Positions 1-9,156 of a stretch of 64,000 nucleotides of DNA are shown one piece after another. Positions within the stretch are counted from its first letter, which is position 1, and every line of letters begins with the position of its first letter. The position numbers were made by a program, and so were the translations under genes. Under the pieces are notes generated by a model, which saw only the letters and a program-made list of their open reading frames with translations, was not told the origin of the DNA and searched no databases. Source of the stretch: Streptococcus parasanguinis (GTDB lineage: Bacteria; Bacillota; Bacilli; Lactobacillales; Streptococcaceae); contig NZ_JALDUR010000004.1 of the NCBI RefSeq assembly GCF_023109675.1, positions 1 through 64,000 on the forward strand, read 5' to 3'.

Positions 1-27
1 ATGGGACTTTTTGTGTACACTCAAAAA

Positions 28-76
28 GCTCTATAATCTCTACAGTGGTTTTTACCCACTACAGAAATTATAGAGC
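28..76. repeat. Imperfect inverted repeat, possible IS end
   Basis: Positions 28-48 and 56-76 are inverted copies matching at 18 of 21 positions around a 7-base loop. The outermost ten bases, GCTCTATAAT, pair perfectly with ATTATAGAGC. It lies directly against the point where a response regulator reading frame loses its 5' part, so it may be the end of an insertion sequence that truncated that gene. The IS family is not identified. It could equally be a terminator-like stem. Confidence 0.5.
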
Positions 77-262
77 CCAAAAAATGAAAACCGAATATTT
101 AGCATAGAAGAACTTTACAATTATCTTTATCCTATAGACTCTGATGCACAACTACGATCCATCACTGAATACATCTATCAAATTAGACAAAAATTTAAGA
201 TTCATCAAATTGATCCCATCAAAACCGTTTGGGGAGGAGGATACAAATGGAAAAAGAATTGA
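74..262 (+). pseudogene. 5'-truncated OmpR-type response regulator (DNA-binding domain only)
   Basis: The frame ending at the TGA at 260-262 encodes the last part of a winged-helix DNA-binding domain. Visible pieces are SIEELYNYLYP, then an ITEYIYQIRQKF recognition-helix region, then the beta-hairpin ending TVWGGGYKW, which matches the (R/K)TV(R/W)GxGY ending of OmpR/PhoB regulators. The frame is closed upstream by a stop at 71-73. The receiver domain and its phosphorylation aspartate are absent, so this is a remnant. Its last 16 bases overlap the start of the kinase gene, the usual arrangement of a two-component operon. The inverted repeat at 28-76 abuts the breakpoint. Confidence 0.72.
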
Positions 263-1323
263 CAATCAAGCAACTCATTAAGCGTACCTACCTTAAAATC
301 ATGTGGCAATTTCTTCTATGTCTGATACTTTTTTACATAGTTCCAGCTCTTCTATCTTCTGTATCTGGAATAAATGAGAATAATGCCAATCAATTTGCTT
401 TATTTTTTAGCGTCAGTTCTTGGATTTATCTTTGCATCATTTTAATTTTTATTATTGTAATAAATATTAGACAATTATTGACCAAGATTCAAAAAGAAAT
501 GAACATGGTTTATCATAGTGGTCTATATTTCACAAAAAATGAACATCACCATTTGCAGATTAAAGAATTTATTGAAACAAATGAACTGATCGAAAAAATG
601 CAATCTGATATAAAAAATAGAATTCAAAATGAAAAAGATCAAAAGAAAGAACTCATGTTTCAAGTATCTAGCGCTGCACATGATCTTCGTAGCCCTCTAA
701 CTGTTATCAGAGGAAATGCTGAATTCTTACAATCTACCAAACAAACACCTCAAGTAATGGAATGTCTAAAAGATCTTGAGCAAGCAAGTATTCAATTAAA
801 CGATTATTTTAACCACTTCATCCAATACTCCAAAACCTTTTACGACCATGATATTCAACTTGAAAACATATCAATTAAACAAGTAACTCATCAATTACAG
901 GAACATATCTCACCTTTACTCCCCAGAAATACACATTTTATTTTTACAAACACAGTAACTCCATCAACACAAATTGCAATTCATTCCAATCTATTTTTCC
1001 GAGCAATCACAAATATCATTAATAATGCAATACAACATCAAAAAGAAAATGATGCACAAATCCAGCTAACAATTTCACAAGAAAATAGTCAATTAGTTCT
1101 AACTATATGGAATAACCAATCTAGTTTTTCAAAAAATATATTACAGAATGCTGGAAATCTTTTCTATAAAGATGACCAAGCAAGAACACCCTCTCAAGAA
1201 AGTCACTATGGACTTGGTTTATCTTTCGTAAAACGCGTCATGAAACTTCATAATGGAACGATGCATTTAGAAAATATTAATCATGGTGCCCAAGTCAAGC
1301 TAATTATTCCTATTATTATATAG
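247..1323 (+). CDS. Sensor histidine kinase (two-component system)
   Basis: This is a 358-residue membrane histidine kinase. Two hydrophobic segments (about residues 18-38 and 54-74) enclose only a short extracellular loop, typical of small intramembrane-sensing or lantibiotic-type kinases. The HisKA box SAAHDLRSPLTVIRGN places the phospho-accepting His at about residue 145. An N box (NIINNAIQH) and a G box (GLGLSFVKRV) mark the C-terminal ATPase domain. I chose the ATG at 247 rather than an upstream in-frame codon because GGAGGAGG lies just 5' of it. The partner regulator upstream is truncated, so the kinase may be orphaned. The NisK/SpaK/VanS-like subfamily is inferred from the DHp sequence; the ligand is unknown. 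Confidence 0.85.
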   Translation: MEKELTIKQLIKRTYLKIMWQFLLCLILFYIVPALLSSVSGINENNANQFALFFSVSSWIYLCIILIFIIVINIRQLLTKIQKEMNMVYHSGLYFTKNEHHHLQIKEFIETNELIEKMQSDIKNRIQNEKDQKKELMFQVSSAAHDLRSPLTVIRGNAEFLQSTKQTPQVMECLKDLEQASIQLNDYFNHFIQYSKTFYDHDIQLENISIKQVTHQLQEHISPLLPRNTHFIFTNTVTPSTQIAIHSNLFFRAITNIINNAIQHQKENDAQIQLTISQENSQLVLTIWNNQSSFSKNILQNAGNLFYKDDQARTPSQESHYGLGLSFVKRVMKLHNGTMHLENINHGAQVKLIIPIII

Positions 1324-1363
1324 AAAAAGCCGAACCCATCTATATGTGTTCGACTCAGAATGC

Positions 1364-1396
1364 AGACAAACGTCATTTTTGGTGTTTGTCTTTTTC
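1364..1396 (+). terminator. Rho-independent terminator after the kinase gene
   Basis: AGACAAAC pairs with GTTTGTCT around a T-rich loop and is followed by TTTTTCTT. It lies between the plus-strand kinase gene and the convergent CPBP protease gene. Confidence 0.7.
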
Positions 1397-1416
1397 TTAT
1401 ATGACTATCAGCCATT

Positions 1417-2364
1417 TCACACTTTTTCATGATCAACTTTTTCTCTTCTTTCCCCTAAGCGGTAAACCATCACGACGGATAATAGAAGAACCAGAGTTGT
1501 GATGATCGATCCTTCTGCTCCAAATTCCCCTCCGGTCAACCAGTCAGGTCCATCTCCCATGGTAAAACTAAAGATAGACGCATCTGCGCCTGTGCCACTG
1601 ACTTGAAAACCAAGGAGATTTCCTTGTACATAGTTCCAAGTGCCGTGTTGGGCGACCACTAGCCAGATACTATCCGTATAGATAAAAAGCAGACCAGCCA
1701 GCACTCCATCGAGGATGATATTCAGAACGGATAAGAAGGTCACTCCTGCATTTCCCATATGCAGAATGCCAAAGAGACTACTAGAAATCGCGATCGCTAA
1801 AGGCAGATTAGTTCTTGCAGCAATCCGAGTCAGGAGCCAACCCCGCGTCGCTACTTCTTCAGTCCCTCCTTGAAGGAGCCAAAATGGGAATAAACCTAGA
1901 ATAAAGAGAATAGGTTCTAAACTTAATTCATTCAGCTCAAAAGTCCCGATTCCGCCCACTTGGTAGACAAGGGCAATCACACCCATTTGAAGAAGGGAAA
2001 TCAAGATTCCCCAACCTAGATACTTGAGCCAGTTCTTTTTTACAAAACCTAAAGTTGATAAGGAATTCTTCTCTATTACTTTCACCCAAAAAATAAAGAG
2101 TAAGAGAATAAATACAAAACTGAAGAGCTCATAATAGAGAATATAATGGTAGAAAAACTCTTGAATACTTGCAACCCCATTTCCTGGTGAGAAGAACTCG
2201 GTTAAATAACCTATTGCAATGGAAAATGGTCCCACCAATTCACTACTGAGCCATAGTCCCCCTTCTATAAAGAAGGAAGCTAAAAACACGTAGAATAGTG
2301 TAGAAACGAAAACTGACACTGAAGTTTTCGTTTTGATACCCTGAATGATCAACCCTTTCTTCAT
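1417..2364 (-). CDS. CPBP family intramembrane metalloprotease
   Basis: This 315-residue protein has many hydrophobic segments. The CPBP (Abi, Rce1-like) motifs are present: TEEVATRGW (EExxxR type) at about residues 169-177, and FGILHMGN (FxxxH) about 30 residues later. Family members are membrane glutamic/metalloproteases involved in prenyl-protein processing, bacteriocin self-immunity or signalling; the substrate here is unknown. GGAGG lies upstream of the ATG at 2364. The gene stands alone and converges with the kinase gene. Confidence 0.82.
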   Translation of the reverse strand: MKKGLIIQGIKTKTSVSVFVSTLFYVFLASFFIEGGLWLSSELVGPFSIAIGYLTEFFSPGNGVASIQEFFYHYILYYELFSFVFILLLFIFWVKVIEKNSLSTLGFVKKNWLKYLGWGILISLLQMGVIALVYQVGGIGTFELNELSLEPILFILGLFPFWLLQGGTEEVATRGWLLTRIAARTNLPLAIAISSSLFGILHMGNAGVTFLSVLNIILDGVLAGLLFIYTDSIWLVVAQHGTWNYVQGNLLGFQVSGTGADASIFSFTMGDGPDWLTGGEFGAEGSIITTLVLLLSVVMVYRLGERREKVDHEKV

Positions 2365-2466
2365 CTAGTAACCTCCATTTATCTGATAGGTCCATTGTAG
2401 CAAAGAAAATCCAGACCTGCAACACCACCTCATGTTAGAAAACCTGACATCAAAGGTTGATTTTTC

Positions 2467-2495
2467 TTGCTAAACTGATACTTTTCTGATATAAT
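2467..2495 (+). promoter_or_regulatory. Promoter of glnPQ
   Basis: TTGCTA at 2467-2472 and a perfect TATAAT at 2490-2495 are separated by 17 bases. This would start a leader of about 125 nt before the glnP start codon. Confidence 0.7.
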
Positions 2496-2519
2496 AGCTT
2501 TTATAGAAAAACATAAGAT

Positions 2520-2556
2520 CATTCATACTCTATTTGGTATGAATGTTTTGTTTTTT
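2520..2556 (+). terminator. Terminator hairpin in the glnPQ leader (attenuator candidate)
   Basis: CATTCATAC pairs with GTATGAATG around an 8-base loop and is followed by TTTTGTTTTTT. It lies downstream of the glnPQ promoter and upstream of the glnP start, so a transcript from that promoter must read through it. A second possible stem (CTTTGG with CCAAAG) lies between it and the gene. This suggests premature-termination control of the operon. No riboswitch class was recognised. Confidence 0.6.
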
Positions 2557-2626
2557 CAGGCCATCCTTTGGTCAATGCACTCATGGGTCAAACACCCAAA
2601 GAGAAATGAAGAAAAAGGAGACAGAA

Positions 2627-4810
2627 ATGAAGAAAAAATTACTAGCATGTTTGCTGTTCTTATTTCCATTCGTTGCATTCGCTGGTCATGCTCATGCTGA
2701 AACGATCAAGGTCGTTTTCGACACAGCATATGCACCGTTTGAATTTAAGGATTCAGATCAAACCTATAAAGGAATTGACGTAGAGATCTTGGACAAGGTC
2801 GCTGAAATCAATGGCTGGGATTTGGACAAATCCTTCCCAGGATTTGATGCAGCGGTCAATGCAGTTCAAGCTGGTCAAGCGGATGCCATCATGGCCGGAA
2901 TGACCAAAACAACAGAACGTGAAAAAGTCTTCACCATGTCTGATACTTACTACGATACAAAAGTTGTCATCGCGACTACGAAAGCCGTTAAAATCACGAA
3001 GTACAGCCAATTAAAAGGGAAGACAGTCGGTGTTAAAAACGGAACTGCAGCCCAACGCTTCCTCGATAAAAACAAGGACAAGTACGGCTACAAGATCAAG
3101 ACTTTTGATACCGGTGATCTCATGTACAACAGTTTATCAGCTGGTGCGGTCAATGCGGTGATGGATGACCAACCTGTTATTCAATACGCCATCCAAAAGG
3201 GTCAGGACCTAGCTATCAATATGGACGGGGAAGCAGTCGGTGGCTTTGCCTTTGGTGTTAAAAAAGGTGGAAATCATGAAAAGTTAATCACTGAATTTAA
3301 CAAGGCTCTCGCTCAAATGAAAGCTGATGGAACACTTGATGAGATCATCAAGAAATGGACAGGTGAAAGCCAATCATCAAGTAACAGTGCCGTTCCAGAA
3401 ACCACTACTCCTGCTGGTCAAAAAGCAACTCCTAAAAAATCAAAATATGTAATTTCAAGTGACTCATCTTTTGCACCATTTGTCTTCCAAAATGGAAAAA
3501 ACAAATACACAGGGATCGATATGGACTTGATCAAGGCTATTGCCAAAGACCAAGGATTTACCATCGAGATTAATAATCCTGGATTTGACGCAGCGGTAAG
3601 TGATGTCCAATCCGGACATGCGCAAGGAATGATCGCAGGGATGACCGTAACAGATGCTCGGAAAGAAACATTTGATTTTTCTGAACCATACTACACGGCC
3701 GATTCTATTCTAGCCGTTCAAGAAAGCAGCAAGATTGATTCATATGATGACCTAAAAGGAAAGACAGTCGGTGTTAAAAACGGTACTTCCTCACAAAACT
3801 TCCTTGAAAAAAACCAAAAGAAATATGGTTACAAGATCAAAACGTTCTCTGATGGAGCTTCTATGTATGATAGTTTGAATTCTGGTTCTGTTGCAGCGAT
3901 TATGGATGACGAACCTGTTATCAAATACGCTATTAAACAAGGACGTAAATTCAAAACACCTATCGAAGGGACTCCAAGTGGTCAACTAGCATTTGCCGTT
4001 AAGAAGGGTGAAAATCCTGAATTGATCGAAATGTTCAATAACGGTCTTGCGAACTTGAAGAAAAGCGGTCAATACCAAAAGATTCTCGATAAATACCTTA
4101 AAGCAGATAGCAAATCAAGTACTTCAAGTACAACGGCAGATGAAACAACGATCTGGGGCTTACTTCAAAACAACTACAAACAATTGTTAAGTGGTTTGGG
4201 TGTGACTCTTGCCCTTGCACTTCTCTCTTTCGCCATTGCTATGGTGATCGGTGTTATCTTTGGGATGTTTAGTGTTAGTCCTTATAAGTGGCTCCGCTGG
4301 ACAGCAGAAATCTTTGTCGATGTTATTCGTGGGATCCCACTCATGATCCTTGCCGCCTTCATCTTCTGGGGAATTCCAAACTTGATTGAATCGGTCACAG
4401 GTCACCAATCCCCAATCAACGACTTTGTCGCAGGTACCATCGCCCTCTCCCTCAATGCTGCTGCTTATATCGCAGAAATTGTCCGTGGGGGGATCCAAGC
4501 TGTACCGATTGGACAGATGGAAGCCAGCCGAAGCCTTGGAATCTCTTATGGCAAGACCATGCGCAAGATCATCTTGCCACAAGCAACCAAACTCATGCTT
4601 CCAAACTTTGTGAACCAATTCGTCATTGCCCTGAAAGATACGACTATTGTGTCTGCAATCGGATTGGTAGAACTCTTCCAAACTGGTAAGATCATCATTG
4701 CTCGAAACTACCAAAGTTTCAAGATGTATGCTATCCTTGCCGTCTTCTACCTCGTGATTATCACCTTGCTAACACGATTTGCAAAAAAATTAGAAAAGAA
4801 GGTTAACTAA
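2627..4810 (+). CDS. glnP: Glutamine/amino-acid ABC transporter, two fused substrate-binding domains plus permease
   Basis: This 727-residue protein has a signal peptide (about residues 1-24), two tandem family-3 amino-acid-binding domains (about 26-250 and 275-500) and a C-terminal permease domain with the EAA-type loop ([18 protein letters not shown]). The two binding domains resemble each other closely (both contain [11 protein letters not shown]), showing an internal duplication as in Lactococcus GlnP. Frame context allows an earlier start at 2543, but the ATG at 2627 has AAGGAGA upstream and is followed by a canonical signal peptide. It overlaps glnQ by one base (taATG). Glutamine/glutamate specificity is inferred from the family. 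Confidence 0.9.
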   Translation: MKKKLLACLLFLFPFVAFAGHAHAETIKVVFDTAYAPFEFKDSDQTYKGIDVEILDKVAEINGWDLDKSFPGFDAAVNAVQAGQADAIMAGMTKTTEREKVFTMSDTYYDTKVVIATTKAVKITKYSQLKGKTVGVKNGTAAQRFLDKNKDKYGYKIKTFDTGDLMYNSLSAGAVNAVMDDQPVIQYAIQKGQDLAINMDGEAVGGFAFGVKKGGNHEKLITEFNKALAQMKADGTLDEIIKKWTGESQSSSNSAVPETTTPAGQKATPKKSKYVISSDSSFAPFVFQNGKNKYTGIDMDLIKAIAKDQGFTIEINNPGFDAAVSDVQSGHAQGMIAGMTVTDARKETFDFSEPYYTADSILAVQESSKIDSYDDLKGKTVGVKNGTSSQNFLEKNQKKYGYKIKTFSDGASMYDSLNSGSVAAIMDDEPVIKYAIKQGRKFKTPIEGTPSGQLAFAVKKGENPELIEMFNNGLANLKKSGQYQKILDKYLKADSKSSTSSTTADETTIWGLLQNNYKQLLSGLGVTLALALLSFAIAMVIGVIFGMFSVSPYKWLRWTAEIFVDVIRGIPLMILAAFIFWGIPNLIESVTGHQSPINDFVAGTIALSLNAAAYIAEIVRGGIQAVPIGQMEASRSLGISYGKTMRKIILPQATKLMLPNFVNQFVIALKDTTIVSAIGLVELFQTGKIIIARNYQSFKMYAILAVFYLVIITLLTRFAKKLEKKVN

Positions 4811-5550
4811 TGGCTAAATTAAAAATTGATGTCCATGACCTCCACAAATACTACGGTGAAAATGAGGTCTTAAAAGGAATCTCAACAAAATTCTACGAAG
4901 GGGATGTGGTCTGTATTATCGGGCCGTCCGGTTCTGGTAAATCGACCTTCCTTCGTAGTCTTAATCTCCTCGAAGAAGTGACAAAAGGTCAAATTACCGT
5001 AAATGGATATGATCTAACCGATCCAAAAACCAATGTTGATTTGGTCCGTGAAAATATTGGGATGGTTTTCCAACACTTCAACCTCTTCCCTCACATGAGC
5101 GTCCTAGAAAACATTATGTTTGCGCCAGTAGAGCACAAACTAATGACCCGTGAAGAAGCTCAAAAAGTCGGAATGGAATTGTTGGAAAAAGTTGGACTCG
5201 CAGATAAAGCCGATGCCAATCCAAATAGTCTTTCCGGTGGTCAAAAACAACGTGTGGCCATTGCCCGTGGACTCGCCATGAATCCAGATATTATGCTCTT
5301 TGACGAACCGACTTCTGCCCTTGACCCTGAGATGGTTGGAGATGTATTGAACGTTATGAAAGAGTTGGCAGAGCAAGGCATGACCATGATCATCGTTACT
5401 CATGAAATGGGATTTGCCCGCCAAGTAGCCAACCGCGTCATCTTCACCGCAGACGGTGAATTCCTCGAAGACGGCAAACCAGACCAAATCTTCGACAACC
5501 CACAACATCCACGTTTAAAAGAATTCTTGGATAAGGTTCTAAACGTTTAA
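4810..5550 (+). CDS. glnQ: Amino-acid ABC transporter ATP-binding protein
   Basis: This 246-residue ATPase energises GlnP. Walker A (GPSGSGKS), Q-loop ([11 protein letters not shown]), signature (LSGGQKQR), Walker B ([12 protein letters not shown]) and the H-loop (IVTHEMGFA) are all intact. The start codon overlaps the glnP stop, so the genes are translationally coupled. A strong terminator follows. Confidence 0.93.
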   Translation: MAKLKIDVHDLHKYYGENEVLKGISTKFYEGDVVCIIGPSGSGKSTFLRSLNLLEEVTKGQITVNGYDLTDPKTNVDLVRENIGMVFQHFNLFPHMSVLENIMFAPVEHKLMTREEAQKVGMELLEKVGLADKADANPNSLSGGQKQRVAIARGLAMNPDIMLFDEPTSALDPEMVGDVLNVMKELAEQGMTMIIVTHEMGFARQVANRVIFTADGEFLEDGKPDQIFDNPQHPRLKEFLDKVLNV

Positions 5551-5576
5551 AAAGATAAAAACGAGTGGTTCCTAAA

Positions 5577-5606
5577 GCATCTAGCAATTTTGCTAGATGT
5601 TTTTTT
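5577..5606 (+). terminator. Terminator after glnQ
   Basis: CATCTAGC pairs with GCTAGATG around AATTTT, followed by seven T residues. Confidence 0.85.
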
Positions 5607-5665
5607 AGACGAAAAAAGTATTTTCAAATCTGAAAATGCTTAGATTGAAGATAAAGACATATTAA

Positions 5666-5801
5666 AAACTTTCCTTAGGTGAGTACGGACGTCAGCGAAC
5701 TTCTACGAAGTTCCATGACTTAGTTTTGAACCTAAAGTTTCAAAACTCCCGAGTGCCTGAAACTAAATTGTTTCAGGCACTTTTCTCACCGCGGAAAGTT
5801 T
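5666..5801 (-). repeat. 136-bp structured intergenic repeat, family A, copy 1
   Basis: It is bounded by AAACTTTCC at 5666-5674 and its inverse GGAAAGTTT at 5793-5801. Related copies lie at 42556-42691 and 60295-60431; this copy is inverted relative to them. Internally it holds three hairpins (GAACTTC/GAAGTTC, an AGTTTTGAA-type stem, and GTGCCTGAAAC/GTTTCAGGCAC). It fills the gene-free stretch between glnQ and the ABC fragment. The rest of that stretch (5607-5665 and 5802-5897) is AT-rich; 5607-5640 holds a TTTTCA/TGAAAA stem. Confidence 0.85.
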
Positions 5802-5897
5802 TAATGTTCTCTTAATTCGTTATACAAATTGGGTAGATATTTATTTCTTTGCAGAATCACTATACTTATTTTACATTAAAAATGGTTTGTTTACATT

Positions 5898-6677
5898 CTA
5901 ACTAATCTGTTGCTGAGCTGTCTGCATCTTGTAGTACACACCTTGCGCTTCCATTAGCTCTTCATGAGTGCCATGCTCAACAATATCGCCATCCACCATG
6001 ACAAGGATCATATCGGCATTTTGAATGGTCGATAAGCGGTGAGCAATGGTCAACCGCTGGCGTTGGCCACCTGAAAAATTTCGACCAAAGGCTTCTACCG
6101 GCTCATCCAGCTGTCCTTCTTTTTCACGCACAAAATCAGCCGCCTGAGCTGTTTCTAGTGCCCACCACAAATCATCCTCCGTCACACTTTCATCCATTCC
6201 TAGTAAGAGATTGGAGCGAATGGTTCCTCTAAAGAGCTCTGCCTTCTGTGGGACTACAGCTACCCACTCCCGCCACTCCTTAAGAGTTTTAGGAGAATGT
6301 CCTTGATGATAGAGGGCTAATTGGCCTTGACTAACGGCATATAAATGACTTAACAGCTGAACCAGAGTCGATTTCCCAGAACCAGTACCACCAATAATCC
6401 CCAACATCTGTCCATGATCCAGATCAAAGGAAATATTTTCTAGAGCTGGGCTTGAAGCCGTTGGATAAGTGAAAGAAACTTTCTCTGCGCTAATCGCTTC
6501 TTGCTCTCTTGCAGTTTCTTCCGGCAAAGCTTCTAGGAGGTCTTCTTCCTTCAAATCAAAAATCTCTTGGACACGCTTGGCTGAAATATAGCTGACATTT
6601 AAAGACGTGACCAGCATAGCCAGCTTGATCAATTCTGTTAAAATTTGTAATAAATAATTGACCAAAGCGACCAACAT
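5898..6677 (-). pseudogene. ABC exporter, 3' half, split by the mobile element and internally deleted
   Basis: In reading order after the junction come the end of the membrane domain (LVALVNYLLQ), Walker A (GIIGGTGSGKS), the Q-loop region and the signature NFSGGQRQRLTIA. That is followed at once by HRLSTIQNAD. The D-loop and Walker B, normally about 40 residues between these points, are missing, so the product could not hydrolyse ATP normally. The 5' half is at 17701-18516, and joining the two at the shared core restores the frame (SQGM-LVALV). Its frame is fused in phase to the recombinase frame on the other side of the junction. The HRLSTI tail looks like that of a partner half-transporter, so a larger deletion may have joined two neighbouring ABC genes. 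Confidence 0.85.
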
Positions 6678-6703
6678 CAGTCGGTCATTTTTTGCGGACA
6701 GTT
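6674..6703. other. Left attachment site (recombinase-proximal end)
   Basis: On the plus strand this is core ACATC at 6674-6678 followed by an arm containing TTTTGCGGAC at 6690-6699. That arm is the inverse of GTCCGCAAAA at the other end. Counting from the TC/GA dinucleotide (6677-6678), the arm begins after exactly 11 bases. Confidence 0.8.
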
Positions 6704-8534
6704 CAATACATGCCCTTCGGTTCCTCTCCCTACTCCTGCGTTTGCTCTCGTTTGATTTCTCCCTCTGTATCCTCTTAGCACAAGCGGGACAATACTTTGA
6801 TATTCCAGAGCTGGGGACGTATTCAACACCGCACACCGTACAATTTTTAGGCTTTAACGCCGTCCACCGCTTTGTGGGTGTGATATGTAATTCACCGACA
6901 AAGCCGATGAATTTATAGTAAATCTTGATTTCCTGCCTTACTGTCCCGTCCGCAAGTTTCTCACGTTCCGAAACAAGTATCTTGTCTATGAGTGCGTTTA
7001 TGATGGTTGCGTCCAACTCTTTCAGCCCCTGATAGTTGCGGATTAGGGATAGAAAGTCCCTCACGCCCTGCGATTTCTCATAGCTGTCATTGAGCGTTTC
7101 CGTTACCTCTTTCAGCCGTGGTTCAATTTCAAGCTGCTCTTTCTGGTATTTCCCCGACATCATCTCAAAATTCCGCTCCGTGATACGCTCCATTACCTTG
7201 TCCTCATAGAGAGAGGAAAACAGCCTGTCAAGCTACGCAAGGCGTTTGTTCAGCTTCTTCTTTTCTTTCTCTAATGATTTCGCCCTGCTCTGGTCTGTTT
7301 CCGTGAGCCGCCTTTCTATGGCTCTGACCGCCTTTTCATCATTGACCGCCATATCCGCAAAGCGGTTGATGTCGGCAAGGACGGCATTGAATAAGTCCCT
7401 CGCTTCAATGCTGTGTGCGGTACACATAACATTGCCATATCTGCCATAATTATTGCAGGTGTATTGTACGCAGTCGATGATGTCGGGGCGTTTCCTCCTG
7501 TTGGCACTCGCCGCCCGCATCGCATAGCCGCAGTCCGCACACTTGATAACGCCCGAAAAGATATTCTCAAATCCCCCTGCGTTCTGCTCCCGCCTGCGGC
7601 TCGTCATAAGCTGCTGTACGGTGTCAAATTCCTCCTGCGTGACTATCCCCTCATGGGTGTCTGGTATCACTTCCCATTCTTCGGGCAGCTTAGAGGGGCG
7701 TTTCTTGCTTTTCATGTTGGCTGCAATCCGCTTGTAGCCTGCAAGGTTGCCCGCATATATCGGGCTTCTTAAAATGCCCCTCACGCTGTTCTCGCTCCAA
7801 ATATAACGGTTTTCCTCGTTATCCTCAAAGTACCGCTCATAGCCTGTTGCCCCTTGCTCCACCGCATAAGCGGCAGGGCGTAGGATATGCTGTTTGTTGA
7901 TGTGCTTGCGGATTTTGGCGATGCCGTTGCCCGCTAACGCAAGGTCGAATATCTCCCTTACCACATGGGCAACTTTGTCATCTATCAGCAGATGGTTGTG
8001 GTCGGCAGGGTCTTTGACATAGCCATAAGGGGCTGTTGTTCCCATGAATTTCCCCTGCTGAAACCTCGCACGGTACGCCGATTTTATCTTGACTGACACA
8101 TCGGCAGAATACATTTCGTTTAGGATGTTGCGGAAAGGCGTGATGTCCATAGCGGATTTGTTTAAGGTGTCCACGCCGTCATTGACCGCTATATACCTCA
8201 CGTTATGCTCTGGGAAAAAGACTTCCAGATATAACCCACAATCAAGATAGTTCCTCCCCAGACGGGATAAATCTTTTGTAATCACGCAGTTTATCAGCCC
8301 GTTTTCAATGTCCTTAATCATATTCTGGAAACTTGGTCTTTGGAAATTTGTTCCAGAGTAGCCATCGTCAACATACGTTTTTGCTAAATGCCATCCCTGC
8401 CTTTTCACATAATCCGTGAGGATGGATTTTTGTGTCGCAATGCTCGCACTCTCGTTATCCGTGCCATCGTCCTTTGATAAGCGGCAGTAAATGCCGACTT
8501 CATAAATCTTGTTCTCCGTTCTTATTCCTGCCAT
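6675..8534 (-). pseudogene. Large serine recombinase, interrupted by an in-frame amber codon
   Basis: The N-terminal resolvase domain has the catalytic motif YCRLSKDD with Ser at about residue 20, and RLGRNYLDCG further on. It is followed by a recombinase domain and a zinc-ribbon region with a CxxC pair. A TAG at 7233-7235 splits the frame after residue 433, inside the coiled-coil segment (KKKLNKRLA-stop-LDRLFSSLYEDKVM). Translation before and after is seamless, so this is probably a GAG-to-TAG change. The ATG at 8534 has GGAGGTTT upstream. The frame has no stop before the att core; in the excised circle the right end would supply ATG-TAG at codons 620-621. It resembles the TnpX/Tn4451 family in type. 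It could be a dead gene, a readthrough product or a sequencing error. Confidence 0.85.
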
Positions 8535-8587
8535 ACTGTAAAACCTCCATATCTGTCCTAACGTTTTCATGTTCCATTGCGTACATT

Positions 8588-8779
8588 CTAAGCGGACAGC
8601 CCCTCATTGTCGAAGGTGTCGCCCTCGGCAATCTTCTTCCGAATATCCTCGGAGATAATCGGGACAAACGCTTCTGCAACGGTCTGTGTGCCGATATATT
8701 CTCGACTGATAATCATTTGTACTTGCCCTTTTGGCACAATACGCTTTCTTCTTCCAGTTGTTTTCCTATCCTCGCCCAT
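8588..8779 (-). CDS. Small conserved element protein, unknown function
   Basis: This is a 63-residue protein starting MGEDRKTTGRRKRIVPKG, then a segment containing REYIGTQTVAEAF. A basic N-terminus is followed by an acidic C-terminus. AAGGAAG lies upstream of the chosen ATG at 8779; a longer frame to 8839 exists but has no better signal. It sits just before the serine recombinase gene, where small accessory genes are common in such elements. No function is recognised; a directionality factor role is only a guess from position. Confidence 0.55.
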   Translation of the reverse strand: MGEDRKTTGRRKRIVPKGQVQMIISREYIGTQTVAEAFVPIISEDIRKKIAEGDTFDNEGLSA

Positions 8780-8849
8780 ACTTAAATCTTCCTTTCCAGA
8801 CAGGGCAGGAGAACGTCTGGAAACGCCCCGCCCTGTCAATCAGATACCA

Positions 8850-9080
8850 TCAATCCCCGCTGTTTACTTCTTTCTGTAATGCTTCAAGGAGTGCCGCTGC
8901 TTCATCAGCGTTCAACGTGATACCCTTTCCGCACTTCTCACGGTTCGGGGAAAAGCTGCGGATGTCATATTTCGGCTCTCTCCCGTTCCATGAAATAAGA
9001 TTGATTTCCTTTGTGTAGCCGCTGTCACTCGCAGACAATACGGCGATTTCCTTTACAATCTCATACTGGATTTCTTTCAT
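8850..9080 (-). CDS. YdbC/PC4-like single-stranded DNA-binding protein
   Basis: This 76-residue protein has the stretches INLISWNGREPKYDIR and KCGKGITLNADEAAALLEAL. These match the PC4/YdbC family (known from Lactococcus YdbC), whose members bind single-stranded DNA. GTAAGGA precedes the ATG. Within the element it may assist strand processing during mobilization or replication; that role is inference. Confidence 0.75.
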   Translation of the reverse strand: MKEIQYEIVKEIAVLSASDSGYTKEINLISWNGREPKYDIRSFSPNREKCGKGITLNADEAAALLEALQKEVNSGD

Positions 9081-9156
9081 TCCTTACCTCATTCTCCTTA
9101 AAATTCTGTCTTTCTTCTGTTCCAAATTCCTGCATTTACTTCCCGAAAAAAGAAGG

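Noticed and set aside
5666..5801. Family A repeat as a tRNA or tRNA-like gene
   Set aside because: The fold is cloverleaf-like, but there is no acceptor CCA, anticodon-loop or T-loop consensus, and the unit is about 136 nt.
5898..7193. A single novel 431-residue recombinase-ABC fusion protein
   Set aside because: The fusion is created by the integration junction; each half continues in a separate known gene, and the start would be an internal Met after the amber codon.
7246..7772. Plus-strand open frames opposite the serine recombinase
   Set aside because: They are shadows of a GC-rich coding strand; the minus-strand frame has clear catalytic motifs.
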